A DNA stretch of 64,000 nt from Photobacterium toruni (GTDB lineage Bacteria; Pseudomonadota; Gammaproteobacteria; Enterobacterales; Vibrionaceae): contig NZ_AP024856.1 of assembly GCF_024529955.1 (NCBI RefSeq), forward strand, positions 62,001 to 126,000. The letters are read 5' to 3'. Numbering within the stretch: the stretch's first letter is position 1; every line of letters starts with the position of its first letter. Below the pieces are notes generated by a model that ran no database searches, was not told where the DNA came from, and saw nothing but the letters and a program-made list of their open reading frames with translations. Positions 1 to 8,381 of this stretch are shown piece after piece. A program made the translations under genes and the position numbers.

Positions 1-2
1 TT

Positions 3-368
3 GGTGAGGCGTTAGTGGTGCCTTGGGTAAATAAAGAAATAATGATTGAACACCTTGCTCAAATATCACGAACCACCGAAAAAGGTCGTTATGCTATTGT
101 GGTGATGGATGGTGCAGGCTGGCATACTGACGATATTGCCAATCAGTTTAATAATCTCAGTATCATCAAACTTCCACCCTATTCCCCTGAACTTAACCCG
201 ATTGAACAAGTTTGGAGTTGGCTACGACAACACTATCTCGCTAATCAAAATTTTGCTGATTATAACGACATTGTCGACAAGGTTTGTCTTGCATGGAATC
301 GCTTCAATGAATCTGCTTTACGCGTCACTAAAATGTGTTCGAGAGATTGGATTAACCTGACCAGTTAA
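3..368 (+). CDS. IS630-family transposase, C-terminal part (cut by window edge)
   Basis: The reading frame is open from the first bases of the window, so the N-terminus lies outside. The visible 121 residues carry the last two acidic residues of the IS630/Tc1 DDE catalytic core: the Asp in VVMDGAGWH and the Glu in LNPIEQVW, preceded by LPPYSPE, which is typical of this family. It would catalyse cut-and-paste transposition at TA targets. The element ends shortly after the stop, near 390, where it abuts the stub of a minus-strand gene it appears to have broken. Confidence 0.88.
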   Translation, partial: GEALVVPWVNKEIMIEHLAQISRTTEKGRYAIVVMDGAGWHTDDIANQFNNLSIIKLPPYSPELNPIEQVWSWLRQHYLANQNFADYNDIVDKVCLAWNRFNESALRVTKMCSRDWINLTS

Positions 369-390
369 TTTTCCAGATTGGTATAATACA

Positions 391-459
391 TTCTTGTTTA
401 ATAAAACCAACATTTTGTAAACGTACAAAAATATCATTATCTTTTGAATGTAATTTCAT
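391..459 (-). pseudogene. 5' stub of a small gene interrupted by the IS630 element
   Basis: Reading leftwards, an ATG at 457-459 follows a strong Shine-Dalgarno (GGAGGG at 464-469) and encodes MKLHSKDNDIFVRLQNVGFI before the frame runs into the IS630 end. A palindrome sits just upstream. The ribosome site and the operator-like palindrome suggest this was a real small gene. The remaining 20-odd residues are too short to assign a family. The exact IS boundary was not determined. Confidence 0.4.
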
Positions 460-472
460 TTTACCCTCCACT

Positions 473-488
473 TTTACATTATTGTAAA
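473..488. promoter_or_regulatory. Palindrome TTTACA-N4-TGTAAA upstream of the stub gene
   Basis: A perfect inverted repeat TTTACA-TTAT-TGTAAA lies just upstream of the ribosome site of the stub gene at 459. The position suits an operator for a DNA-binding regulator. The arms equal those of the vibrio ParB2 site, but that site has a 1-bp spacer, not 4, so a partition role is not claimed. Confidence 0.35.
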
Positions 489-535
489 TAGTAAAATGTG
501 AGAGGGATTAAATTAAGCAGTCCATTATGCGTTGC

Positions 536-1657
536 TTAACTCATGCCTATTATGCGTTTGTATTTCACCAATCGTTTTTCATCCGTTTTATCCAACTGAC
601 AACCAATAGACTCTAAATCACGTTGATATCGCGTTAAGATTAATAAGTTTTCACGCGCCCACACACCTTCAGCATGGCTTCCTTTCACCACACGTGGACG
701 GTGGCGTAAAGCTGGCCGCGTTACAGTGTTAGAATTATCTTTATTTGAGAAAAAAAGCACAACTTTCGTGATTCGCTTGCCCTGTTTACTCTTATGATCA
801 GGGATCGCTGTCAACGCCAAATCAGACAATTGGTTCACCTGCTCGAACGATTTGGTATTTTTCAGTAACTCAGAAATAGATTTATAATTGACAACGAAAA
901 GTGCGTTTAATCTTGCTAAATCAAGTGTAATTGACCAACCACCATTCGTATCTTGACTCTTATTCGCATTGGCATGCATACGTAAGAGTAAATATAACCT
1001 TCTGGATACGAGTGGCAAACTATCAATAATTTTAGCGTCATAAACAGTGAAACACTCTGTTAGTAATAACATGTGTTTTGCAATACTCGGTGTCAACACA
1101 ACATCGATTTTGTGTGCTGAATAAAGCTTTTTTTGGTCAGTCGTAGTTAGCACGTTTCTCGAGGTGAATCGTTCGAAATCATGCGTAGTGTGTACGTCAT
1201 GATCACGACGACGGATATAGAATTTAGCTGACTCGATAACAGAAATAACAGAAATACTAGAGCTCGTATAACTCATGATATTAACGTCGGAGACATGTCG
1301 ATAATTGAGCAGAGCAATGGCATCTTGGGTGAATTCTTGATAGCCGTGCGTTTTATTCGACAGTGTGGTCTTAATATAATCAGAAGCATTGATGGTCAAC
1401 GTTCGGTATTTTTCATCGATACTGGTGCCGCCACTTTTGAAATAAGCGTTGACGTAATCATCATCGTTGATCAAATCCATTGGATACGGATCTAAATGAC
1501 GGACAATATATTCCAGCAAGCGCCACACTCGTTTACTTTTAACAGTAGATAACAGGTTCAGCAGATTATTATCAATACGATAATTCTGCTCATACATTCC
1601 GTTGTAATGCTTCAGTTTAAAATAATTTAACTGTGCTTTTTTATTTTCATTATCCAT
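536..1657 (-). CDS. Plasmid replication initiator (Rep_3-like), first replicon
   Basis: About 373 aa from ATG 1657. A TTG-initiated extension to 1732 is open but has no better ribosome site. The protein is basic, and the stretch around residues 210-235 (LPLVSRRLYLLLRMHANANK) resembles the winged-helix region of Rep_3-type initiators. Function is supported mainly by context: directly upstream, at 1786-1931, lie six directly repeated iterons, the standard layout of an iteron plasmid where Rep binds iterons to open the origin and also represses its own promoter. No close relative was recognised, so the family label is an inference. Confidence 0.5.
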   Translation of the reverse strand: MDNENKKAQLNYFKLKHYNGMYEQNYRIDNNLLNLLSTVKSKRVWRLLEYIVRHLDPYPMDLINDDDYVNAYFKSGGTSIDEKYRTLTINASDYIKTTLSNKTHGYQEFTQDAIALLNYRHVSDVNIMSYTSSSISVISVIESAKFYIRRRDHDVHTTHDFERFTSRNVLTTTDQKKLYSAHKIDVVLTPSIAKHMLLLTECFTVYDAKIIDSLPLVSRRLYLLLRMHANANKSQDTNGGWSITLDLARLNALFVVNYKSISELLKNTKSFEQVNQLSDLALTAIPDHKSKQGKRITKVVLFFSNKDNSNTVTRPALRHRPRVVKGSHAEGVWARENLLILTRYQRDLESIGCQLDKTDEKRLVKYKRIIGMS

Positions 1658-1785
1658 AGATAAACTATAACGGTTTAAATAAATTAGATATACATCAAAG
1701 CTAATATTATTTAACCAATAACACAGAATCAAATTATAAAGCTGAAAGCATACATAATTTCGATCAATAACCGATTTTCTCTGTA

Positions 1786-1931
1786 TACTTTTTACTCCGA
1801 GTAAAAGGTGTGAACACTCTACTTTTTACTCCGAGTAAAATTAATTCACTCTACTTTTCACTCCGTTTGTTTGTACTTTTTACTCCGTTTATATGTACTA
1901 TTTACTTCGTTTGTATGTACTTTTTACTCCG
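1786..1931. repeat. Six iterons, candidate origin of the first replicon
   Basis: The 14-mer TACTTTTTACTCCG (with 1-2 mismatches in some copies) starts at 1786, 1820, 1852, 1874, 1896 and 1918. The last four copies are spaced exactly 22 bp, two helical turns. In the first two copies the unit extends into the palindrome TTTTACTCCGAGTAAAA. Position right upstream of the minus-strand initiator gene suggests a Rep-binding origin or copy-control region. Confidence 0.72.
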
Positions 1932-1977
1932 GCTTTGTATTTTAAGATACTGTTTTTTATGAAGAATAAACACCCAT

Positions 1978-2035
1978 AAAAGAAAGAAAGGAAGTTCAAT
2001 ATTGAAAGATAAAGAAAGAAAGAAAGAAAGAATGA
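1978..2035. repeat. AAAG-rich simple repeat
   Basis: A purine tract dominated by (AAAG)n, with the densest run near 2008-2032, between the iterons and the next gene. Such tracts are often slippage-prone. No function is apparent. Confidence 0.5.
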
Positions 2036-2175
2036 AGCTCATCACTTATTTATTTTTAAATGACTTAAAAAAACGGGAATAAAAAATAAGGGAGGCAAAT
2101 TAGCTTGATTAAAGTAAAGATCACGAGACTAACTTTGCAACACTAACGATACCGTCGCTAGTAGGGCTAAGAAGC

Positions 2176-2818
2176 ATGCAACCAGTAATTGATAATCTCT
2201 ACATAACCGTCATACCGATCTTTTGTCATCAGGATGCAGAGCGATTAGATTATTTTTGCTCAAACCATGATATTCATTATCCACAATCAGGCTACGTAGA
2301 AAGCAAACCAATATATTTTTGTACTGTGGATCCTATTGTGATCGATGACGCCAATTTGGTATCGATGATAAACAAATACCGGGCCATCTACGCGCTAATA
2401 TTCCACACTGCAGATTTCATTGCTGGACACTTAAACAATGCGAACTTAACCACTAAATCAACGATTGAATTTTCAAAAACAGCTGCATGGTTTAGACACG
2501 ACATATTGTCGATTATGCAAAAGAAACTCATGCCCAATGTTGGGATAGATGACAGAGTTATTATTACGGCACCAGAGCAATTAGCGATGAGCCATTTCGA
2601 TCTCAACCCCTATATTATCAGTATTAGATGCTCAAAAAGATGTTATTTATATTGAAAATGTGAACCCTACGTCCACACCAAAATTACTGCCGTTCAATAT
2701 TGATAAAATCAAATACCACTACATACAAAGTCAATTGTCGACATTAATAAGTGCACTTACCTATTCTGGCCACTCTTGCACGGTTCCTATGTCATTATTT
2801 TCCCAAGAAAATAATTAA
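2176..2818 (+). pseudogene. Hypothetical plasmid gene with a frameshift
   Basis: The frame starting at ATG 2176 runs to a stop at 2655 (159 aa), but its last ~20 residues look out of frame. The +1 frame is open from about 2590 to a TAA at 2816-2818 and reads naturally (PILSVLDAQKDVIYIENVNP then LPFNIDKIKYHYIQSQLSTL). Joined, the two parts give a ~214-aa protein without recognisable motifs. The break lies near the codons for LAMSHF (about 2585-2605). It is either a one-base indel mutation or a sequencing error. It sits just before the conjugation operon; function unknown. Confidence 0.5.
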
Positions 2819-2841
2819 GGAGCTCAAATTGGCCTCCTTAA
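2815..2841 (+). terminator. Weak stem-loop after the frameshifted gene
   Basis: TTAAGGAG and CTCCTTAA form a perfect 8-bp stem around an 11-nt loop, overlapping the corrected stop codon and followed by a short T-rich stretch. It may separate this gene from the pilin gene. Confidence 0.35.
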
Positions 2842-2953
2842 GTTTCCAACAGTAAACCAATTTATATGATAGTTACTATCAAGCTGTTATAGGGCGTTAC
2901 TAAAGATTTTTCCAGCTTCTATCTCTTAAATTGACACTTATAGGTACAGCAAT

Positions 2954-3280
2954 ATGAAAACAATGATTAGTACTATCAACTCAGCCTTGAAGAACAAGAA
3001 AATTGCACTATTCACCGTATTTGCATGCATGATTTCAACCCCAGCTATGGCTGGTACTGGTGGTGGTGCTTTTGAGGGCTCATGGGATATGTTGAGTGAA
3101 TTGGCCATGGGTTATCCAGGTCAGATCCTTGCATTTCTAACTATCTGCGGCGTCTTATTTTTCTCTGTTGTTCGTCCAAATTTAATTGGTCTAGGTGGCT
3201 CAGTCATAATCATGGTGGTGCTCGCACAGTTAAAATCAATCGTTAATGGATTCCTTGATGCAGGATTACCGATTTTATAA
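2954..3280 (+). CDS. traA: TraA-like conjugative pilin precursor
   Basis: 108 aa with a long N-terminal export signal (positive MKTMISTINSALKNKK, hydrophobic IALFTVFACMIS, cleavage after TPAMA), leaving a ~73-aa mature peptide. That is the size of F-type pilins. The mature part has two hydrophobic segments (AFLTICGVLFFSVV and SVIIMVVLAQL). Position directly before traL-traE-traK-traB is the canonical F-type order. Sequence identity with F TraA is low, as is usual for pilins. A hairpin directly after the gene should raise pilin mRNA relative to the downstream genes. Confidence 0.75.
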   Translation: MKTMISTINSALKNKKIALFTVFACMISTPAMAGTGGGAFEGSWDMLSELAMGYPGQILAFLTICGVLFFSVVRPNLIGLGGSVIIMVVLAQLKSIVNGFLDAGLPIL

Positions 3281-3291
3281 CAACGTAAAAA

Positions 3292-3320
3292 GAAGGCAGA
3301 TTACGATCTGCCTTCCTTTT
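3292..3320 (+). terminator. Intra-operon terminator/attenuator after the pilin gene
   Basis: GAAGGCAGAT-TACG-ATCTGCCTTC makes a perfect 10-bp stem with a tetraloop, followed by CTTTT. It lies between pilin and traL within an otherwise tight operon. Partial termination here would give more pilin message than secretion-channel message. The traL ribosome site (AGGAGG) begins immediately after it. Confidence 0.72.
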
Positions 3321-3330
3321 AGGAGGAAGT

Positions 3331-3660
3331 GTGGCCAAAAACGAAATTAATGAAAACGAATTACATCAACTTCCATACAACCAAACCTACGTCCCTGTCA
3401 GAATCAATGATAGACAAATATTTGCAGGCCTTGAGACTGACAGTTTTGGCATTTTGATCCTTTGCTTTGTTATCGGCAATTACACACAGATGCTAGATCT
3501 AGGTATCGCGGTGGGGACGATTTTGGTTTATCTAAATGGTAAAGCAAAAACCAACTTTCAACGGGGAAAACTTCGGCACTTGATGTGGTGGTATGGGCTA
3601 GATATTCCGAAAGAAACCAGACGTTTACCTGATTGCTACAAACGCGAGTTTTTCCGGTAA
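3331..3660 (+). CDS. traL: TraL-like conjugation pilus assembly protein
   Basis: 109 aa, GTG start chosen because AGGAGGAAG precedes it by a few bases. It has the TraL layout: a polar N-terminus (QTYVPVRINDRQIFAGLETD), a hydrophobic pair of segments (FGILILCFVIGNY, LDLGIAVGTILVYL) and a basic C-terminus ending near the WWYG motif (LRHLMWWYGL). TraL is an inner-membrane F-type pilus assembly factor, counterpart of VirB3. It is followed at short distance by traE, as in F. Confidence 0.82.
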   Translation: MAKNEINENELHQLPYNQTYVPVRINDRQIFAGLETDSFGILILCFVIGNYTQMLDLGIAVGTILVYLNGKAKTNFQRGKLRHLMWWYGLDIPKETRRLPDCYKREFFR

Positions 3661-3697
3661 ATAAATAAGTATCACGGCGCATTACGGAGGATTTAAC

Positions 3698-4345
3698 ATG
3701 CCATTTTTTTCAAAAAAAAGTAAAAGTATCAAAGAGAAATTACTGCCTAGTAATATACAACGATCTTGGACAGAGGCTGTCGATCACAGCTATAGAATGA
3801 CGATTGCAACTATTTTGTCGGTAGCGACCATCGTCTTGCTGAGCTACAAAATAGTAACAACAAAACCTGTCACCATCGTTATCCCACCACAGCTCAACGA
3901 AACAATCACCATTGTTGGTAATAAAGCAGGTGAAAGCTACAAAAAATTATGGGGTATTCATATCGCCTCGATGCTTGGTAATGCGTCTGAACGTAGCGTG
4001 AAGGTTGTATTAGAAGCCTTAAAACCCATGTTATCTGTTGCTGATTATGACGTAATGTCTGAACAATTATCAACACATGTCAAAGCACTCGCCCTTCGTT
4101 ACCAGACCCAAAAATATACTGTCCAGGATACATATTACGATCCCAAAAGAGACATCATCTACATCTACGGTGACCGCGAACTTATCAGTAAGAAAAAAGT
4201 GACCGCCAAGAAAGCTGGCATGAAACCTATTCGATGGACCTATGAAATTACAATCAAACAAGCTGGTGGAAAACCAAAAATGCCATACATAACTCAATAT
4301 GAAGGTACGCCTCGTTTTGATTCTAATCGATTAGAGAAGAAATAA
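3698..4345 (+). CDS. traE: TraE-like T4SS inner-membrane protein (VirB5/TraE family)
   Basis: 215 aa. One N-terminal membrane anchor (about residues 35-52, TIATILSVATIVLLSYKI) is followed by a periplasmic domain with the TraE-type line VTIVIPPQLNETITIVGNKA and the later KYTVQDTYYDPKRDIIYIYG. Length matches F TraE (about 190-210 aa). A ribosome site (GGAGG) is a few bases before the ATG. It is required for pilus assembly as part of the F-type channel. Neighbours traL and traK confirm the call. Confidence 0.85.
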   Translation: MPFFSKKSKSIKEKLLPSNIQRSWTEAVDHSYRMTIATILSVATIVLLSYKIVTTKPVTIVIPPQLNETITIVGNKAGESYKKLWGIHIASMLGNASERSVKVVLEALKPMLSVADYDVMSEQLSTHVKALALRYQTQKYTVQDTYYDPKRDIIYIYGDRELISKKKVTAKKAGMKPIRWTYEITIKQAGGKPKMPYITQYEGTPRFDSNRLEKK

Positions 4346-4356
4346 GGATTTGTGTC

Positions 4357-5520
4357 ATGAATTATAAAACTCTATTTACCGGCTGCATGCTGGTGCTTAT
4401 ATCGTTCACATCTAATGCTGAGCAATATCAACTCCCCATTACACCGATCGGTGAGGTTAAATTAAAACAATCGGATGCTGTAGATGACAGGATCGACGAT
4501 GTAATCAATCAGGTTGTTAATAATTTACCGTCAGACAAAAAAAAAGAACTCATAAAACATTTCCCTGCCAATGACATCGCCCAACCAAACAAGACTGTCT
4601 CTAATAGCTTTGCCCCTCAGAAAGACAGTTTTGGGCGTTCGACGTTGCTTTATGAGCAAACCAGTACCGAGGTGATCCCTAAGACCACACCAGCAGATAT
4701 CATCACCGAACAAATGAAGAAAAAATTTAAGCCTGTGCAACGATACAAGCTAACTGCAGGCGATAACATCACCTTACCTGCTGCCAAGTTTATCATGAAC
4801 AGTATCCGCACCAATTTTGGTCAAGTCGAGGTGAAAACGACAGATCCCAATGTCGTGCTTGAAATGGATGGTTCATTTGTATATTTCACGACAGAGAAAG
4901 ACGCACCATTTGGTCTGCGTATATACGAAAAAGGTGTTCCTGAGTCTCAAGTAAATATTACCGTGTGGCCGCTTAACGTCCTCGCGACAATGGTTGAGGT
5001 AAATGTGTCTCTTGATAAAGCAACGAAATCGAAAATTGCTAAAATCAAACGAGATATCAAAATTGAACAACAACACACAGAAATACGTATCCGTGACAAA
5101 GAAAGTGAGTTGATACTCGCCTCTGATCCTAAATTTCAATCATCGCCATACGAATACCGAATCAACAACATCTTTTCTCAAATTGCAGGTAATGAAACAC
5201 CTAAAGGCTACAACTTCATTGAAGGCATTCCACCTAAAGCAAAGTACCCTTGTCGTTTCGATGCTAAGTCTGAAACAAAACAGCGCCTAATTTCTTCACG
5301 AAGGATCGTTGATGTTGTGCTAGTACAAAACACTCATCCAAGTCGATCTATCGTATTACGCGAAGAACAGTGTTGGACTTCAGGCGATATCATTTCTACC
5401 GCAATTTTAAACAAAGCAACACTTAAACCTAATGAAATGACAGAGGTTTACGTTATGCGCGACCGCCTTTATTACGAACGCATTAAAAATCGTAATAACC
5501 GTCCTAGTTTATTAAATTAA
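4357..5520 (+). CDS. traK: TraK-like T4SS secretin (VirB9 counterpart)
   Basis: 387 aa with a cleavable signal (MNYKTLFTGCMLVLISFTSNA). The central part (about residues 125-215: GDNITLPAAKFIMNSIRTNF, VVLEMDGSFVYFTTEKDAPF) matches the TraK pattern of F-type systems, which form the outer-membrane core ring with TraV and TraB. The C-terminus holds VDVVLVQNTHPSRSIVLREE, a TraK hallmark region. It starts 11 bp after traE and ends 12 bp before traB, so it is translated within one operon. Confidence 0.83.
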   Translation: MNYKTLFTGCMLVLISFTSNAEQYQLPITPIGEVKLKQSDAVDDRIDDVINQVVNNLPSDKKKELIKHFPANDIAQPNKTVSNSFAPQKDSFGRSTLLYEQTSTEVIPKTTPADIITEQMKKKFKPVQRYKLTAGDNITLPAAKFIMNSIRTNFGQVEVKTTDPNVVLEMDGSFVYFTTEKDAPFGLRIYEKGVPESQVNITVWPLNVLATMVEVNVSLDKATKSKIAKIKRDIKIEQQHTEIRIRDKESELILASDPKFQSSPYEYRINNIFSQIAGNETPKGYNFIEGIPPKAKYPCRFDAKSETKQRLISSRRIVDVVLVQNTHPSRSIVLREEQCWTSGDIISTAILNKATLKPNEMTEVYVMRDRLYYERIKNRNNRPSLLN

Positions 5521-5532
5521 GTGAGAAAATGA

Positions 5533-6915
5533 ATGACTAAATTGAAGAATCAATTTGAGGATGTTTGGGGTGACCGTAAAAAACGTATCGCACTATTATT
5601 TGTCACAGGCGGTATAGCAACAATTGGTTTAATTCCATACATCACTCCTCAACCCGATGATAATAACAATCGCAATCTTACAGCAATACAAAAAGTATTC
5701 GGGCCACTCGATACTGAACAAATTCTTGAACGTCGTGACCTAGATGGCATTGCAGAGGCCTATGAAACACTTTCTAAAATTGAACGCCGTGGCATGGATA
5801 AAACGGAAAACATTGAATTTGAGTCCTTGCTCGGTGAAATTGAAGAATTGCGGGACCAACTATCATCTACTCAGGATGAATTTACCCGACTCAAGAAAGC
5901 TCAAAAAGTCGCTGATCAACAACGTATCCAGCAAGCTTCGCTTAAATCGAACAATAACATTAGAAACACAGGCGGCACCAATATAACCGAAGAGCAAAGA
6001 CGCTTTGGTGAACAACGTACCACACCAACGGAAGTCGTTAATACTCAGGCTAATCAATCAACAGTAAGCCAACCGTCCCAATTCGGTATTAGAACAGTGA
6101 ATGACATGGCTGATGTGATGATGATGAATAATGGAAATATTATTAATTTAAGCCAACCGAGTGCCGTAAATAGTAGTACTGACAATACTTCACCAGAACA
6201 AAAGCAAATAGAACTCGCTAATAAAGAAAAAGCGCTCGATGAAAAAATAGCGAATAACACTATCAGTGAAGAGGCAACAGGCTACACCATTCATATTCCA
6301 ACAACATCATTACTCACCGGTGTTCTGCTCTCAGGAATGCAGGCACCGACATCAATTGGTGCCAAGCGAGAGCCATTACCTGCCACAATTCGTTTTAAAC
6401 ATGATGCGTTGTTACCGAATAACTTTCGGGTGGACATACGTGATTGCCAAGGCACGGTCAGTGCTATCGGAAGTTTATCGGATTCACGCGCATATATGCG
6501 ATTAGAAAAAATTGTCTGTATTGATGAAGATGGTTTGATTGCAGAAGTAAGCGCTAAAGGCTACGCGACAGGTGGAAATGGACAAGCCGGTATCCCTGGA
6601 CGCCTAGTATCGCGCAATGGGGAAGTTCTGCGTGGCAGTGTTTGGTCAGGCCTGTTTTCTGGGATCGCACAGGGTATTTCTCCTCAACGAGTTATCGGCG
6701 TGGATGTTGTAAACGAAAACTCAGGTGGTTTTCAAGTCCCTGATCTTGGCTCTATTGGTGCATCTGCCGCGTTAAATGGGGTTTCTGGCTCTATGGATCG
6801 TATGAGTGAATATTACATAAAAATGGTCGAGGAGATCTGGCCAACTGTCGATGTTCCAGCAATGCAGGAAGTCACTTTCTTTCTGACAGATCCATTGAAG
6901 CTCACATTTAATTAA
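5533..6915 (+). CDS. traB: TraB-like T4SS core protein (VirB10 family)
   Basis: 460 aa. Single N-terminal membrane segment (ALLFVTGGIATIGLIPYI, residues ~22-39), a coiled-coil stretch (ESLLGEIEELRDQLSSTQDE, ~95-130), a low-complexity Gln/Asn-rich linker, and a C-terminal TrbI/VirB10 domain (from ~245: IPTTSLLTGVLLSGMQAPTS, LPATIRFKHDALLPNNFRVD, GNGQAGIPGRLVSRNGEVLR). VirB10-type proteins span the envelope and sense energy from the ATPases. Length is close to F TraB (475 aa). Confidence 0.9.
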   Translation: MTKLKNQFEDVWGDRKKRIALLFVTGGIATIGLIPYITPQPDDNNNRNLTAIQKVFGPLDTEQILERRDLDGIAEAYETLSKIERRGMDKTENIEFESLLGEIEELRDQLSSTQDEFTRLKKAQKVADQQRIQQASLKSNNNIRNTGGTNITEEQRRFGEQRTTPTEVVNTQANQSTVSQPSQFGIRTVNDMADVMMMNNGNIINLSQPSAVNSSTDNTSPEQKQIELANKEKALDEKIANNTISEEATGYTIHIPTTSLLTGVLLSGMQAPTSIGAKREPLPATIRFKHDALLPNNFRVDIRDCQGTVSAIGSLSDSRAYMRLEKIVCIDEDGLIAEVSAKGYATGGNGQAGIPGRLVSRNGEVLRGSVWSGLFSGIAQGISPQRVIGVDVVNENSGGFQVPDLGSIGASAALNGVSGSMDRMSEYYIKMVEEIWPTVDVPAMQEVTFFLTDPLKLTFN

Positions 6916-6926
6916 GGAGCCAAGAA

Positions 6927-7439
6927 ATGAGTTCAGATAAATCTGCTATTGAAATTATCGAAGAAACCATACAAGAGAAGCACACTCCATCTCCCTCAAA
7001 AACCATTGAAGGCGTCGCTTCTAAAAAGAATGACAGTGAACACCATCAGCAAAAAAACAATACTGGTTCTGATAAAAACTTGTTTTTCGTATTAGTAAAA
7101 TATGCGTCTATGGCCATTTTTATGGTGTTAATGTTAATTATCTACAATATGTATTTTGATAACGACACCAACGAACAAACCAAAATTGTCATTATGGACA
7201 TCAACGAAAATACACAACATGTCATTTCGCAAGGTGGCGATGAAAACGCCATTATTCGTTATAACAATTTCGTCTCTAATTTATTGTCTGATCGTGGGTT
7301 CATTGTCCTTGATCGTGCAAGTATTTTAGGTCCAGTGCCTGCTGAATACCTAGCGCCACTTTTCGACCTATCCGTTATTACGCCAACGAGCTCGACATAT
7401 AAACCACGAAGACCAATTACAACTCTGACCCAAAAATAA
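6927..7439 (+). CDS. TrbI-like inner-membrane protein of F-type T4SS
   Basis: 170 aa with a charged N-terminal ~48 residues, one membrane segment (about 50-75: FFVLVKYASMAIFMVLMLII) and a small periplasmic domain. The segment IVIMDINENTQHVISQ followed by RGFIVLDRASILGPVPAEY resembles the F TrbI pattern (FDMKxTVDxF then VILVSPAVVxGAPD). TrbI affects pilus retraction in F. Its ribosome site AAGGAG overlaps the end of traB. The assignment rests on this short similarity and position; otherwise it is a hypothetical T4SS accessory membrane protein. Confidence 0.5.
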   Translation: MSSDKSAIEIIEETIQEKHTPSPSKTIEGVASKKNDSEHHQQKNNTGSDKNLFFVLVKYASMAIFMVLMLIIYNMYFDNDTNEQTKIVIMDINENTQHVISQGGDENAIIRYNNFVSNLLSDRGFIVLDRASILGPVPAEYLAPLFDLSVITPTSSTYKPRRPITTLTQK

Positions 7440-7449
7440 TAATTATTGC

Positions 7450-7475
7450 GAGGCATTAGTGAAAACTGGTGCCTC
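7450..7475 (+). terminator. Weak stem-loop between the trbI-like and dsbC-like genes
   Basis: GAGGCA and TGCCTC form a 6-bp stem with a 14-nt loop, extended by G-T pairs, in the only wide gap (about 160 bp) of the conjugation operon. No long T-run follows, so this may be a partial attenuator or an RNA-processing site. Confidence 0.3.
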
Positions 7476-7601
7476 ATTTACTCACCAATCATCAGCTGCC
7501 CCAAACTTGGTACCTAAATAAATTAATGGGGCCAATATTGTCTGCTTAATTTAAACAATGCTCCCGGATCACACGCAAACTATGTGTAAAAGGAGAAAGC
7601 T

Positions 7602-8378
7602 ATGATTTACCTGTCAGATTTACTACGGACCCTATTACTCACCTCTTGTTTTTTTATCTCATTATCTATCAATGCGTTTGAAATTGATCTCAAAAAAACG
7701 AAAGCAGCATTTGATAACCTGCCTAATGTTGTTGCTCAACATGCGATAGCAACTGAACGCTTGCTGATGTTGGAATTAGAAGATGGCACATTTTTACTGT
7801 CCACAGGGGATGGTCGATTTGTCATCAAGGGCGCATCGTTATTTTCTAGTCTGAACACTCGATATATTAAAAATGTAAAAGAATTTAAAGAAGCTGACCA
7901 ACTCACATATAAACAAATTGGTATCAAACTTGAAGAACTGTCTGGTTTTTATATTAATGAAAGTGCAGACAAAATGGGTGGTTCAATTTTTGTCTCTCAA
8001 ACATGTCCGACATGCTACATACAATTAAAGCGTTTAAAAAAGAATTTTCCTGACAAACGCTTCAAAGTCATCGTCACACCTATCCTCTCTAAAGCTGAAT
8101 ATCGCGACGGTATTTTAGCGCAATGCGCCAATGATCCTAGCAACGCTTTGCGATCACTCGTTGACAGAAAATGGTCGCAAGTACGGTTCCCAATTAACTC
8201 TGAGGATAACGAGTGTCGAAATGCACTCAACGCTATCAACCTCAATATCGCCAGTCTACAGATGTTAATGCAAGGACAACGCATGGCAATACCAGCTCTG
8301 ATTAATAACGAAGGTCAGCGCTTTATGGGACTGGCTGACGATCACATTACACTAAAAAAATTCATCGATGGAGAATAA
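7602..8378 (+). CDS. DsbC/TrbB-like thiol-disulfide isomerase of the conjugation system
   Basis: 258 aa with a signal peptide (to about SLSINA). The thioredoxin-like domain begins near residue 125 with the redox motif QTCPTC and has a cis-proline loop (MAIPALI) near the C-terminus. The N-terminal ~100 residues resemble the DsbC dimerisation region. F-type T4SSs encode such a protein (TrbB or DsbC) to form disulfides in cysteine-rich periplasmic Tra proteins. It has its own good ribosome site (AAGGAG) after the gap and is followed 3 bp later by traV. Confidence 0.75.
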   Translation: MIYLSDLLRTLLLTSCFFISLSINAFEIDLKKTKAAFDNLPNVVAQHAIATERLLMLELEDGTFLLSTGDGRFVIKGASLFSSLNTRYIKNVKEFKEADQLTYKQIGIKLEELSGFYINESADKMGGSIFVSQTCPTCYIQLKRLKKNFPDKRFKVIVTPILSKAEYRDGILAQCANDPSNALRSLVDRKWSQVRFPINSEDNECRNALNAINLNIASLQMLMQGQRMAIPALINNEGQRFMGLADDHITLKKFIDGE

Positions 8379-8381
8379 TTA

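Noticed and set aside
473-488. ParB2-type parS site
   Set aside because: Arms match TTTACA/TGTAAA, but the spacer is 4 bp rather than 1, and the encoded ParB is SopB-like.
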